A DNA stretch of 64,000 bases, from contig DATAID010000084.1 of the NCBI GenBank assembly GCA_036262835.1, forward strand, positions 1-64,000, written 5' to 3'. Every line of letters starts with the position of its first letter. The stretch's first letter is position 1. Made by a program: the position numbers and the translations under genes. The notes beneath the pieces were generated by a model. It saw nothing but the letters and a program-made list of their open reading frames with translations. It searched no databases and was not told where the DNA came from. This stretch comes from RBG-16-66-20 sp036262835. Its GTDB lineage: Bacteria > Pseudomonadota > Gammaproteobacteria > Burkholderiales > SG8-39. This document shows, in pieces, positions 43,918 through 53,600 of the stretch.

Positions 43918-43994
43918 CGGGGTGTGGCGCAGCCTGGTAGCGCGCCTGCTTTGGGAGCAGGATGTCGGGAGTTCAAATCTCTCCACCCCGACCA
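43918..43994 (+). tRNA. tRNA-Pro (anticodon UGG)
   Basis: The acceptor arms CGGGGTG and CACCCCG pair fully. The anticodon stem CCTGC/GCAGG encloses a loop with TGG. The T arm has GTTCAAATC. CCA is encoded (43992-43994). This isoacceptor reads all or most proline codons. Confidence 0.97.
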
Positions 43995-44027
43995 TGGTCT
44001 GGCCCGGCAGGTGACGGGAAGCGCAGT

Positions 44028-44104
44028 CTGCCCGTAGCTCAACCGGATAGAGCACCAGCCTTCTAAGCTGGGGGTTGTGGGTTCGAGTCCCGCCGGGCAG
44101 GCCA
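44028..44104 (+). tRNA. tRNA-Arg (anticodon UCU)
   Basis: The acceptor arms CTGCCCG and CGGGCAG pair fully, with discriminator G and encoded CCA (44102-44104). The anticodon stem CCAGC/GCTGG encloses a loop with TCT, for AGA and AGG codons. The T loop is GTTCGAGTC. It is separated from tRNA-Pro by 33 bases. Confidence 0.97.
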
Positions 44105-44124
44105 TTACAGGTTTTGTGCACGAC

Positions 44125-44200
44125 GGTGGCCGTAGCTCAAGGGTAGAGTCCCGGATTGTGATTCCGGTTGTTGTGGGTTCGAGTCCCATCGGCCACCCCA
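44125..44200 (+). tRNA. tRNA-His (anticodon GUG)
   Basis: The acceptor arms GTGGCCG and CGGCCAC pair fully. The extra G at position -1 (44125) faces the discriminator C, the identity element of tRNA-His. The anticodon loop contains GTG. CCA is encoded (44198-44200). The CHAD gene starts 15 bases downstream without a clear terminator between. Confidence 0.97.
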
Positions 44201-44215
44201 TCCTCCAGTTGGATC

Positions 44216-45082
44216 ATGCGAGCGCCCACGAAATGGAGCAGGCCGGCCCTCTCGGCGCGCGCGACCGCGGGTGAAGCCTTCGTAGCGAACACGCGCGCGG
44301 CGATCGAGCAGATCGCGGCGAACCGCGCCGGCGCCGCCGCCGGACGCGACCCCGAATACCTGCACCAGTTGCGCGTCGGCGTGCGAAGGCTGCGCTCGAC
44401 GCTGCGCGCGTTCCGCGAGCTGTTGCGCCGCAAGCCCGCCGATGCGATCGAGGCGCCGTGGCGCTCGATGATGCGCACGCTCGGCGCGGCGCGCGACTGG
44501 GACGTCCTCGATCACTCGCTCGTGGCAGGCGAGCTGCGCGTGGACGCCGGCAGCCAGCGCAGGGAAGCCCGGCGCCGGGCGCGCGCGCTGGTGCGCTCGG
44601 CGCGTTTCTCCAAGGCCATGCGGCGCTCTTTCGCCTGGGCGCAGAGCCATCCCTGGCGCCGGCGCGCCGATCCTGCGGAGCCGCTCAATGAATTCGCGCG
44701 GCGCGCACTCGAGCAACTGCACAAGGACTTGCGCAAGGCGGCGCACGGCATCGACTGGCGCGATGCGCGCCGCCGCCATCGCGTGCGCATCCGCGTGAAG
44801 CGCCTGCGCTACGGCTGCGACTTTTTCGCGGGCGGGTTTCCGCACCGCCATGCGCGCCCCTTCCTGGAGAGCCTCCGCGCGCTGCAGGACATCCTCGGCG
44901 AGATGAACGACATCGAGGTGCAGCGGCCGTTGCTCCGCCGCCTGGAGGCCGGGGGGAGGGCGCCCGAGCGGCTCGCCTCCCGCGAGCGCGCGCTCATCGC
45001 CGCGCTCGGGCCTGCCTGGGAAACCTTTGAGTCGCGCCGGCTTTTCTGGCGCGAACGGCCAGCTGCTCGCGCGAGAGGATGA
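44216..45082 (+). CDS. CHAD domain-containing protein
   Basis: CHAD domains are alpha-helical bundles rich in conserved His and basic residues that bind polyphosphate. This 288-residue protein has the hallmark EYLHQLRVGVRRLRSTLRAF near the start and HRVRIRVKRLRYGCDFFAGGF plus LQDILGEMNDIEV in the second half. No CYTH phosphatase domain is attached. The ATG at 44216 is preferred; an upstream in-frame ATG at 44168 lies within tRNA-His. Its last 89 bases overlap prmB tail to tail. Confidence 0.88.
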   Translation: MRAPTKWSRPALSARATAGEAFVANTRAAIEQIAANRAGAAAGRDPEYLHQLRVGVRRLRSTLRAFRELLRRKPADAIEAPWRSMMRTLGAARDWDVLDHSLVAGELRVDAGSQRREARRRARALVRSARFSKAMRRSFAWAQSHPWRRRADPAEPLNEFARRALEQLHKDLRKAAHGIDWRDARRRHRVRIRVKRLRYGCDFFAGGFPHRHARPFLESLRALQDILGEMNDIEVQRPLLRRLEAGGRAPERLASRERALIAALGPAWETFESRRLFWRERPAARARG

Positions 45083-45842
45083 AGACTGTCCCCGGCTCGC
45101 TCGTCTCGGGCCACGTGAACGGCAAGCGGGGATAGGCCCGCTCCAGCGAGCGATGCGCATCGCCCACTTCGCAGACGAGCAGCCCGCCGGGATTCAAGTG
45201 CTTTTTCGCGCCGGAAAGAATCGTCCGAATCAGATCGAGCCCGTCCCTGCCCGCCGCAAGAGCAAGGCGCGGCTCGTAGTCGTACTCGGGCGGGAGCTTG
45301 CCCATGGTGCGCGCATCCACATACGGCGGATTGGTGACGATCAGGTCGTAGGTTTGCTTGATTGAAGAAAAGAGATCGGAACGCAGAAGGCGGATCCGAG
45401 CACCGAGACGGTGCTTGCCGACATTGATCTTCGCGACCTCGAGGGCGTCGCGCGAGATATCGCTCGCATCGACGCGCGCTTTGGGAAACGCTTGCGCCGT
45501 CAGGATCGCTAGGCACCCGGATCCGGTGCACAGGTCGAGCGCCCGGCGCACCGGCCGCTGCAGCCAGGGCCGGAGGCGCTCGCGCAGCAACTCCGAGATG
45601 AACGAGCGCGGCACGATGACGCGCCGGTCGACGTAGAAGCGCCGGCCGTCGAGCCAGGCTTCGCTCAGGAGGTAGGCGAGGGGAATGCGCTCGCGCAGGC
45701 GGCGCTCAAGGACCGCCTTTTGTTTCTCGGCATTCTTGACGCTGCTGAAAAGCCAGGCGGCCTCTCCGCGGGCATCCAAAGTCCCATGGCCGTAGTGCAA
45801 CCGGGCGCGGCGCAGGCGGCGCTCGATCTCGCGCAGGGTCAA
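44994..45842 (-). CDS. prmB: Ribosomal protein L3 N5-glutamine methyltransferase PrmB
   Basis: PrmB methylates a glutamine of ribosomal protein L3. The 282-residue protein has the SAM-binding LDLCTGSGCLAILTAQAFP and the catalytic NPPYVDARTMGKLPPEYDYEPRLALAAGRDGLD. The family usually ends near the REQL motif, and here about 21 basic residues follow, reaching into the convergent CHAD gene. It is the last gene of the queF-dapC-dapD-pilU-dapE-prmB run, 10 bases after dapE. Confidence 0.94.
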   Translation of the reverse strand: MTLREIERRLRRARLHYGHGTLDARGEAAWLFSSVKNAEKQKAVLERRLRERIPLAYLLSEAWLDGRRFYVDRRVIVPRSFISELLRERLRPWLQRPVRRALDLCTGSGCLAILTAQAFPKARVDASDISRDALEVAKINVGKHRLGARIRLLRSDLFSSIKQTYDLIVTNPPYVDARTMGKLPPEYDYEPRLALAAGRDGLDLIRTILSGAKKHLNPGGLLVCEVGDAHRSLERAYPRLPFTWPETSEPGTVFILSREQLAVRARKAGATQRFPRQARARR

Positions 45843-45852
45843 GGACGCAGTT

Positions 45853-46980
45853 TCAACATAACAGGGCGCGCAGGACGTCGAGGTAGATGCGCGAGAGCTG
45901 CTCGAGCGCGGCGACCTCGATGTGCTCGTTCAGCTTGTGGATGCTCGCGTTCACCGGGCCGAGCTCGATCACTTCGGGCGAGATCTCGATGATGAAGCGC
46001 GCGTCCGAGGTGCCGCCGGTGGTCGAGAGCTCGGCGTTGCGGCCGGTGTGCCGCTTGCAGACCTCCTGCATCACCTGGGCGAGCCTGCCCTGCGCGCTCA
46101 GAAAGGGCCTGGCGCCGAGCACCCAGGAGATCGAGTACTCGAGCCCGTGCTTCTTGAGGATCGACTCCACGCGCTGCATGAGCGAGGCGTCGGTGCTCTC
46201 GGTCGAAAAGCGGAAGTTGAAGTCGACCTCGACGCTCCCGGGAATCACGTTGCCTGCGCCGGTGCCGGCATGGATGTTCGAGACCTGCCAGGTGGTCGGC
46301 GGAAAGCTCTCGTTGCCCTTGTCCCATTGCGTCTTCGCCAGCTCGGCGAGCGCGGGCGCGAGCTGGTGCACCGGATTGCGCGCAAGGTGAGGATAGGCGA
46401 CGTGCCCTTGGATTCCCTTGACCGACAACTTTCCTGACAGAGATCCGCGCCGGCCGTTCTTGAGCGTGTCGCCGAGCGCATCCACCGACGTCGGTTCGCC
46501 AACGATGCAGTAGTCCATCGTCTCGCCGCGCCTTTTCAGCGCCTCGACGACCTTCACCGTGCCGTCGACGGAAGGGCCTTCCTCGTCGGAGGTCAGCAGC
46601 AAGGCGATCGACCCGCCATGGCTCGGTGTGTTTTCGATGAAAGCTTCGACGGCCACGACAAAGGCCGCGATGGAGGATTTCATGTCGGCTGCGCCGCGCC
46701 CGTAGAGCCTGCCGTCCTTGATCGTCGGGACGAACGGGTCGGTATGCCATTCCGAAAGCGGCCCGGTCGGCACCACGTCGGTGTGGCCGGCAAAGCAGAC
46801 GAGAGGGCGCTCGCTGCCGCGCCGCGCCCAGAGGTTGGTGACCTCGCCGAAGCGCATCGGCTCGCACTTGAAGCCGATTCTCGCCAGCCGCTCGGCCACC
46901 ATCGCCTGGCAGCCGCCGTCCTCGGGCGTGACCGAGCGGCGTCCGATCAGCTCCTGCGCGAGTTGGAGCGCGCCCGACAC
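45853..46980 (-). CDS. dapE: Succinyl-diaminopimelate desuccinylase
   Basis: DapE releases succinate to give LL-diaminopimelate in the lysine and cell-wall pathway. The 375-residue M20 metallopeptidase has zinc ligands in LVCFAGHTDVVPTGP, YGRGAADMKSSIAAFVVA and LLLTSDEEGPSVDGT. C-terminal ligand His is the expected position after GGTSDARFI. The dimerisation domain lies in the middle. It acts after DapC, also encoded here. Confidence 0.96.
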   Translation of the reverse strand: MSGALQLAQELIGRRSVTPEDGGCQAMVAERLARIGFKCEPMRFGEVTNLWARRGSERPLVCFAGHTDVVPTGPLSEWHTDPFVPTIKDGRLYGRGAADMKSSIAAFVVAVEAFIENTPSHGGSIALLLTSDEEGPSVDGTVKVVEALKRRGETMDYCIVGEPTSVDALGDTLKNGRRGSLSGKLSVKGIQGHVAYPHLARNPVHQLAPALAELAKTQWDKGNESFPPTTWQVSNIHAGTGAGNVIPGSVEVDFNFRFSTESTDASLMQRVESILKKHGLEYSISWVLGARPFLSAQGRLAQVMQEVCKRHTGRNAELSTTGGTSDARFIIEISPEVIELGPVNASIHKLNEHIEVAALEQLSRIYLDVLRALLC

Positions 46981-47005
46981 CTCAGGTTCCGAGCAGGTTC
47001 CGGGC

Positions 47006-48190
47006 CTAGGCGCTGGCGTCGATCTTGAAATCGCTGAACGACGCGCCGCCGGCGGAGGAGAGCACGCCTTCCTTCTTCTCGTCCTTCTTGTCGGGCACCG
47101 GCGTGATGTTGCCCGAGGAGATCTGCCCCGCGGTCGCCTGGTTGATGAGCCAGAGCATGTTGGTCGCGGAGTCGGCGTTGAGCATGCACTCCTCCTGCGT
47201 GATCACGCCGTCCATGAACATCTTGAAGAGCGCCTGCTCGAAAGTCTGCGAGCCGGGGGCCATGCTCTTTTCCATGGCCTCCTTGATCTCGTTGATCTCG
47301 CCCTTCTCGATCAGCTCGGCCACGTGGCGGGTGTTGAGCAGGACCTCGACCGCGGCCTTGCGCGCGCCGGTCTTGGTGCGCACGAGGCGCTGCGAGATCA
47401 CCGCCTGCAGCGCGGCGGAAAGGTCGAGCAGCAGGGTGGGCCGGTTCTCCAGCGGGTAGAAGCTGATGATCCGGTTCATCGCGTGGTAGCTGTTGTTCGC
47501 GTGCAGCGTGGCGAGCGCGAGGTGGCCCGATTGCGCGTAGGCGAGCGCCATGCCCATCGTCTGCTTGTCGCGGATCTCGCCGATCAGGATGCAGTCCGGC
47601 GCCTGCCGCAGCGCGTTCTTGAGCGCGACCTCGAAGCTCTTGGTGTCGCTGCCGACTTCGCGCTGGTTGACGATCGACTTCTTGTTCTTGAAGATGAATT
47701 CGACCGGATCCTCGAGCGTGAGGATGTGGCCCGACTTCTGCTCATTGCGGTAGTCGAGCATCGCCGAGAGCGAGGTGGATTTGCCCGAGCCGGTCGCGCC
47801 GACCATGAGGATCAGGCCGCGCTTCTGCATGATGATTTCCTTGAGCACCTCGGGCAGGCCGAGCGTGTCGAGCGGCGGCACGCTGCCCGGGATGAAGCGC
47901 ACGACAACCGCGGGGGAGCCTTTCTGCCGGAAAGCGCTGATCCGGAACGCGCCGACGCCTTCGAGTGCGTAGGCGGTGTTCAGCTCCATCTCCGCCTCGT
48001 ATTCCTTGATCTGGTGCTCGTTCAGCACCTCATAGAGGAGGGTCTTCACCGCCTCGGCGTTGAGCATCTGCTGGTTCACCGGCATCGCGACGCCGTTGAT
48101 CTTGATGTTGATCGGCGCGCCGACCGACAGGAATATGTCGGAGGCCTTCTTGTCCGCCATCACCTGGAACAGCTTTTTCATCGCCGACAT
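47006..48190 (-). CDS. pilU: PilT/PilU-type twitching motility retraction ATPase (PilU-like)
   Basis: The hexameric ATPase supports type IV pilus retraction. The 394-residue protein has Walker A GATGSGKSTS, the Asp box LTLEDPVEFIF, Walker B CILIGEIRD and the His box LALATLHANN. Stretches such as QREVGSDTKSFEVALKNALRQAPD and KGEINEIKEAMEKS match PilU rather than PilT, which has a C-terminal AIRNLIRE motif that is missing. No other pilus genes are in the window. It lies between dapD and dapE on the same strand. Confidence 0.9.
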   Translation of the reverse strand: MSAMKKLFQVMADKKASDIFLSVGAPINIKINGVAMPVNQQMLNAEAVKTLLYEVLNEHQIKEYEAEMELNTAYALEGVGAFRISAFRQKGSPAVVVRFIPGSVPPLDTLGLPEVLKEIIMQKRGLILMVGATGSGKSTSLSAMLDYRNEQKSGHILTLEDPVEFIFKNKKSIVNQREVGSDTKSFEVALKNALRQAPDCILIGEIRDKQTMGMALAYAQSGHLALATLHANNSYHAMNRIISFYPLENRPTLLLDLSAALQAVISQRLVRTKTGARKAAVEVLLNTRHVAELIEKGEINEIKEAMEKSMAPGSQTFEQALFKMFMDGVITQEECMLNADSATNMLWLINQATAGQISSGNITPVPDKKDEKKEGVLSSAGGASFSDFKIDASA

Positions 48191-48234
48191 GGGCTTCTCC
48201 CCTCCGCGAGCGCGCGGATGACCCTCTAGTGTAG

Positions 48235-49047
48235 CTAATCCCCGCGCAGCAGCTCGTTAAGACTCGTCTTCGCGCGGGTCTTTGCGTCCACCTTTTTGAC
48301 GATTACTGCACAGTAAAGGGCGCAACTGCGGTCCCCCGAGGGCATCGTGCCGGGCACCACCACCGAGCCCGCCGGCACCCGCCCGTAGATCACCTCGCCG
48401 GTTTCCCGGTCGAAGATCTTCGTGCTCTGGCCGATGAAGACGCCCATCGACAGGACGCTGTTCTCCTCGACCACGACGCCTTCCACGACCTCCGAGCGCG
48501 CGCCGATGAAGCAGTTGTCCTCGATGATGGTCGGGTTGGCCTGGATCGGCTCGAGCACGCCGCCGATGCCGACCCCGCCCGAGAGGTGCACGTTCTTGCC
48601 GATCTGCGCGCACGAGCCCACCGTCGCCCAGGTGTCCACCATCGTGCCTTCGTCGACGTAGGCGCCGATATTGACGTAGGAGGGCATGAGCACGACGTTT
48701 TTCGCGACGTAGGCGCCTTTACGCGCCATCGCAGGCGGGACCACCCGGAAGCCCTTCTTCCTGAAGGCCTTGGCATCCATCGAGGCGAACTTGGACGGGA
48801 CCTTGTCAAAATAGGCGGTCGGCCCGTTCTTCATGAGGCGGTTGTCTTCCAGCCGGAACGAAAGGAGCACGGCCTTCTTCAGCCACTGATGCGTTTCCCA
48901 TTTGCCGTTCAGCTTCTCGGCCACGCGCAGCTCGCCGCTGTCGAGCCCGTCGATGACCTGCTTGACGGCCTTGCGCAGCTTCTGGGGCGCGCTTTTCGGT
49001 TGGATCGAGGCCCGGTCTTCCCAGGCCTGCTCGATGACGTCTCTCAT
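48235..49047 (-). CDS. dapD: 2,3,4,5-tetrahydropyridine-2,6-dicarboxylate N-succinyltransferase
   Basis: DapD adds succinyl from succinyl-CoA in diaminopimelate synthesis. The ATG at 49047 overlaps the dapC stop as ATGA and gives 270 residues. The N-terminus has VIEQAWEDRASI and the centre VPPAMARKGAYVAKNVVLMPSYVNIGAYVDEGTMVDTWATVGSCAQIG. This is a left-handed beta-helix with hexapeptide repeats. An in-frame start at 49092 is less likely. Confidence 0.96.
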   Translation of the reverse strand: MRDVIEQAWEDRASIQPKSAPQKLRKAVKQVIDGLDSGELRVAEKLNGKWETHQWLKKAVLLSFRLEDNRLMKNGPTAYFDKVPSKFASMDAKAFRKKGFRVVPPAMARKGAYVAKNVVLMPSYVNIGAYVDEGTMVDTWATVGSCAQIGKNVHLSGGVGIGGVLEPIQANPTIIEDNCFIGARSEVVEGVVVEENSVLSMGVFIGQSTKIFDRETGEVIYGRVPAGSVVVPGTMPSGDRSCALYCAVIVKKVDAKTRAKTSLNELLRGD

Positions 49048-50201
49048 AGCGATTGGGCGAGCTGCATCATGCGCTGAACGGCCTCTTTGCACTCCGCGAG
49101 CGGCGCAACGAGCGCAACGCGAAGGCGGTTCTTGCCCGGGTTCACGCCCTGCGATTCACGCGCGAGATAGCTCCCCGGCAAGACCGTCACATTATATTGT
49201 TGGTACAAGCGCCGCGCGAAGGCGGCGTCGTCGATGGGCGTCTCGATCCACAGATAGAAGCCGCCCTGCGGCTTTTCCGCTCGCAGCGGTTTGCGAATCA
49301 AGGGCAGCACGGAAGCATACTTTTCGGCGTACAAGCGCCGGTTTTCGCGCACGTGCGCCTCGTCGCTCCAGGCGGCGATGGAGGCGCGCTGCACGCTGAG
49401 GCTCATCGCCGACCCGTGATAGGTGCGGTAAAGGAGGAACGACTTGAGCAGCGCCGCGTCGCCGGCGACAAAGCCCGAGCGCATGCCCGGAGAATTGGAG
49501 CGCTTGGAGAGGCTCGTGAACATGACCAGGCGCGGAAAACCCTTGCGGCCGAGGCGCTCGGCCGCCTCCAGCGCGCCGAGCGGCGGCTGCGCCTCGTCCA
49601 GGTAGATCTCCGAGTAGCACTCGTCGGAGGCGATGACGAAGCCATGCCGGTCGGAAAGCTCGAAAAGCGCCTTCCATTCCTCGAGATCCATCACCCGGCC
49701 GGTCGGGTTGCCCGGCGAGCAGACGTAGGCGAGCTGCACGCCGCGCCAGTCGAGCTCCTCGAAGCGGCGGCCTTCGTTCAGGAAAACGGGCGTGGCGCCG
49801 GCAAGAAGGGCCGCCCCTTCGTAGATCTGATAGAAGGGATTCGGGCAGACGACCCGGGCGCCGGGCGCAAGAACCGTCTGCCCGAAGGCAAAGAGCGCCT
49901 CGCGCGAGCCGTTGACCGGCAGCACCTGGGTCGCCGGGTCGAGCTCGGACAGCGAGTAGCGGCGCTTCGCCCAGGCGGCGGCCGCCTCTCGCAGCTCCGG
50001 CAATCCGAGCGAACGGGGATATTGGGCGAGGCCGTCGAGCGCCGAGGTGAGGGCGCTCTTCACGAGGGCCGGCGTCGGGTGCTTGGGCTCGCCGATCGAC
50101 AGGTCGATCGGCTTGAGCGCCGGGTCGGCGCTGACCCCGGCGAGATTGGCGCGGACCTTGTCGAAAGGGTAGGGCTGGAGCCGGGCCAGGAAGGGATTCA
50201 C
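49044..50201 (-). CDS. dapC: Succinyldiaminopimelate transaminase
   Basis: DapC makes N-succinyl-LL-diaminopimelate with PLP and glutamate. The GTG at 50201 gives 385 residues beginning MNPFLARLQPYPFDKVRANLAG. The cofactor site has the Lys in TSLSKRSNSPGMRSGF, Asn/Asp in YVCSPGNPTGRVMD and ASDECYSEIY. It belongs to the class I fold type I aminotransferases. It lies 10 bases after queF and overlaps dapD by 4 bases. In-frame sequence upstream to 50336 is antisense-like to queF's end and rejected. Confidence 0.93.
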   Translation of the reverse strand: MNPFLARLQPYPFDKVRANLAGVSADPALKPIDLSIGEPKHPTPALVKSALTSALDGLAQYPRSLGLPELREAAAAWAKRRYSLSELDPATQVLPVNGSREALFAFGQTVLAPGARVVCPNPFYQIYEGAALLAGATPVFLNEGRRFEELDWRGVQLAYVCSPGNPTGRVMDLEEWKALFELSDRHGFVIASDECYSEIYLDEAQPPLGALEAAERLGRKGFPRLVMFTSLSKRSNSPGMRSGFVAGDAALLKSFLLYRTYHGSAMSLSVQRASIAAWSDEAHVRENRRLYAEKYASVLPLIRKPLRAEKPQGGFYLWIETPIDDAAFARRLYQQYNVTVLPGSYLARESQGVNPGKNRLRVALVAPLAECKEAVQRMMQLAQSL

Positions 50202-50211
50202 TGCGGCGGAT

Positions 50212-50610
50212 TCAAGCCGGCTTCTTCCAGCCTTTTTTGACGTGCTCGGCCACGACGGACGTGTAGATTCCGCCCCGGACGTTGAATTTGGCCGCGAGCC
50301 GCAGGTAGCGCGGCCGCAGGGCTTTGACGAGGTCATCGCAGATGCGGTTGGTGACCGCCTCGTGGAAGGCGCCCTCGTTGCGAAAAGACCAGACGTACAG
50401 CTTGAGCGACTTCAGCTCCACGCAGAGCCGCTCGGGGATGTACTCGAGCGACAGCACCGCGAAATCCGGCTGCCCCGTGAGCGGGCACAGGCACGTGAAT
50501 TCGGGAATTTCCATTTGAATCCGGTAGTCGCGGCCGGGCGCCGGATTGGCGAACGTCTGCAAGCGCTTGGTCGGGCGAGACGCAGGACGAGATGCGGACC
50601 GCGAAGGCAT
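50212..50610 (-). CDS. queF: NADPH-dependent 7-cyano-7-deazaguanine reductase (short type)
   Basis: QueF reduces preQ0 to preQ1 in queuosine synthesis. The 132-residue protein is the single-domain (YkvM) type. The catalytic Cys is in EFTCLCPLTGQPDFAVL. The QueF motif ESKSLKLY appears as ELKSLKLYVWSFRNEGAFHE, so the usual Glu-Ser pair reads Glu-Leu. It heads the dap run on the minus strand and is divergent from smc. Confidence 0.93.
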   Translation of the reverse strand: MPSRSASRPASRPTKRLQTFANPAPGRDYRIQMEIPEFTCLCPLTGQPDFAVLSLEYIPERLCVELKSLKLYVWSFRNEGAFHEAVTNRICDDLVKALRPRYLRLAAKFNVRGGIYTSVVAEHVKKGWKKPA

Positions 50611-50652
50611 CGGAAAAAGCTCGGGATGTGGACAAAAACGAAGCGGGCAGAT

Positions 50653-50660
50653 GGTATCAT
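50653..50660 (+). promoter_or_regulatory. Candidate extended -10 before smc
   Basis: TGGTATCAT-type extended -10 (TATCAT at 50655-50660) lies 21 bases before the smc ATG. A TGGACA hexamer at about 50629 is too far (20 bp) to be a standard -35. Weak support. Confidence 0.35.
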
Positions 50661-50681
50661 CTTCAAAACTCGAAGAGGCCC

Positions 50682-53600
50682 ATGCGGCTCACTCAGCTCA
50701 AGCTCTCAGGCTTCAAGTCCTTCGTAGATCCCACTTCGATTCACGTTCCAGGCCAGCTGGTCGGCATCGTCGGCCCCAACGGCTGCGGCAAGTCCAACGT
50801 CATAGACGCGGTGCGCTGGGTGCTGGGGGAGTCGCGCGCCTCGGCGCTGCGCGGCGATTCGATGCAGGACGTCATCTTCAACGGCTCGGGCAACCGCAAG
50901 CCGCTCGCGCGCGCCGCGGTCGAGCTCCTTTTCGACAACTCGATGGGCCGCGCGGCCGGCCAGTGGTCGCAGTACGCCGAGATCTCGGTGCGGCGCGTGC
51001 TGCAGCGGGACGGCGAATCGTCCTACTACATCAACGGCACCCACGTCCGGCGCCGCGACATCACCGACATGTTCCTCGGCACCGGCCTCGGGCCGCGCGC
51101 CTACGCGATCATCGAGCAGGGCATGATCTCGCGCGTGATCGAGGCCAAGCCCGACGAGCTGCGCGTCTTCCTGGAGGAGGCCGCGGGCGTCTCGCGCTAC
51201 AAGGAGCGCCGCAGAGAAACCGAGAACCGGCTCGCCGACACGCGCGAGAACCTGGCCCGCGTCACCGACATCCGCACCGAGCTCGGCACGCAGATCGAGA
51301 AGCTCGAGGGCCAGGCGAAGATCGCCACCCGCTACAAGGAAATCCAGCAGGAGCTGCAGTTCAAGCAGCAGCTGCTGTGGCACCTGCGCCGCCGCGACGC
51401 GAACGCGGAGCGCGAGAAGCACGGGCGCGAGATCGCCTCGGTCGCGAACGAGCTCGAGGCGGGCGCGGCCGGCCTGCGCGAGGTCGAGTCCCGCGTGGAG
51501 GGCGCGCGCGTCACCCACTACGGCGCGGGCGACGCGCTCAACACCGCCCAGGCCGCGGTCTACGCCGCCAACGCCGAGGTGGCCCGCCACGAGTCCGAGC
51601 TGCGCCATGTCGAGGAGACGCGCAACCGGCTCGAAGGCCAGCATACGGAGCGCAGGGTGCAGCTCGGCTCCTGGCGCGAGCAGCGGGCGCAACTGACGCA
51701 GTCGCTCCACACCTGGGCCGCGCGCTCCGATAGCGCCCGCCAGCGCGTGGCCGCCGCGCAGGCCGCGTTGACGACCGAAAGCACGCGCCTGCCCGAAGCC
51801 GAGGCTGCCGAGCGCGCGGGCCAGGCCGCCCTGGACGAGGCGCGCAGCCTCGTCCTGCAGACGGAGACCCGGCTGCAGGTCGCGCAGCAGGGCGCGACGC
51901 TGCTCGAGCGCACATTGCAGTCGCTCGCGCAGCGGCGCGAGCGACTGGAAACCGAAGCCCGCATTCTCGCCGCTCCGGATCGACCCGTCGTCGAAGCCAA
52001 GGACCTCGAGGCGCTGCAGCAGGAGGCCGAATCCCTCGCCGCCGCGAGCGCAGCCGCCGCGGAAGCGCTTGCCGAGGCGACCCGCGAGCACACCGCCGCG
52101 GACGCCCAGCTCGCCACGCTGAAGCAGGTCCAGGCCGCGGCCGAAGAGGAAGCGCCTTTGCACGAGTGGCTCGAGCGCCAGCGCCTCGCCGGCCTGCCGC
52201 GCTTCTGGCAGAAGATCCGCATCGACGCGGGCTGGGAGGTCGCGCTCGAATCGGTCCTGCGCGAGCGCCTGCACGCGCTCGAGATCGCCTCGAGCGGCGT
52301 CTCGGGCGACCGGCCGCCGGTCAAGGCGAGCCTTTTCGCGCCGGGCCGCAGCGAAGCGGCGGCCGCCTCCGCGGCCCACGTGCCGCTGCAAAGCAAGGTG
52401 CATCCGATCGATCCGAGCCTGGAAGGCGCGCTCGCCGACTGGCTGACCGGCGTCTACGTCATCGAGGGCGTCCCCGACGCGGCGCAGCGCGCGGCGCTGC
52501 CGGCCGGCGCCGTGCTCGTCAACCGCGAGGGCGACCAGTTCACGCGCCACACGGTCAGCTATCACGCGCCGGATCCCGCCGATGCCGGCATCCTCGCGCG
52601 ACAGGCGGAGATCGAGTCGCTGGAAGAGCGCTGCCGGGCGCTCGCCGCTCGCGTCGAGCAGGCGCGGGCCGATGCCGAGCGCGCCGAAGGACAGCATGCG
52701 ATGCGCCAGCGCCGGCTGCACGAGGCGCAGATCGAGTCGCTCAAGCGCGACCAGGCGCTCGAGCGCTCGGCGCAGATCGACAAGGAGCTCGGCGAGCTGA
52801 AGGCCGAGGACGAGCGCGACGGCGCGGCCTTCGCGGAGGCGAAGCGGACGCTGGAAAACGGCGCCGGCGAGATCGCCGACGCGAACGCGCGGCTCGAGGA
52901 AGCGCAGGCCGCGCACCGGGCGGTCGAGGCCGCGCTGGCCGAGCAGCGCGTGCGCACGCAGGCCGCCGAGCGCGAAGCCCAGGATGCGGTGTTCGGCGAG
53001 CGCGAGTGCACGGCCAAGATCGCCGAGATCGACAACTCGGTGCGCATGATCGACCAGCAGATCGCGCATGCCGAGGAGGAGGTGAGCCGCCTTACTGCGG
53101 AACTCGCCGTCGATCCCATCCCGGCCGTGCGCCAGGCGCTCGATGCCGCTGTTGAAGCCCGCATGGGCAGCGAAAAATCGCTCGGCGCCGCGCGCGACGC
53201 GGTGGAAGCCGCCGCCGGGGCGCTGCGCGCCCTCGAGGAAGAGCGCCTCAAGATCGAGGGCACGCTCGCGCCGCTGCGCGAGCGCGTGAACGAGCTGCGC
53301 CTGAAGGAGCAGGCCGCGCAGATCAACCACGACCAGTTCGAGGCCCAGCTGCGGGAGGCGAACGCGGACGAAGCCGCGCTCGCGCTCGCGGCCGAGAATG
53401 CGCCGCGGCCTTCCTCGCTGCAGGGCGAGCTGACCCGGCTGACCCAGGCCATGAACGAGCTCGGCGCGGTGAACCTGGCCGCGGTCGAGGAGCTCGCCAC
53501 GAGCCGGGAGCGCAAGGGCTTCCTCGATTCGCAGTCGGCGGACCTCGAGGAAGCGGTCACCACGCTCGAGGACGCGATCCGGCGCATCGACCGGGAGACG

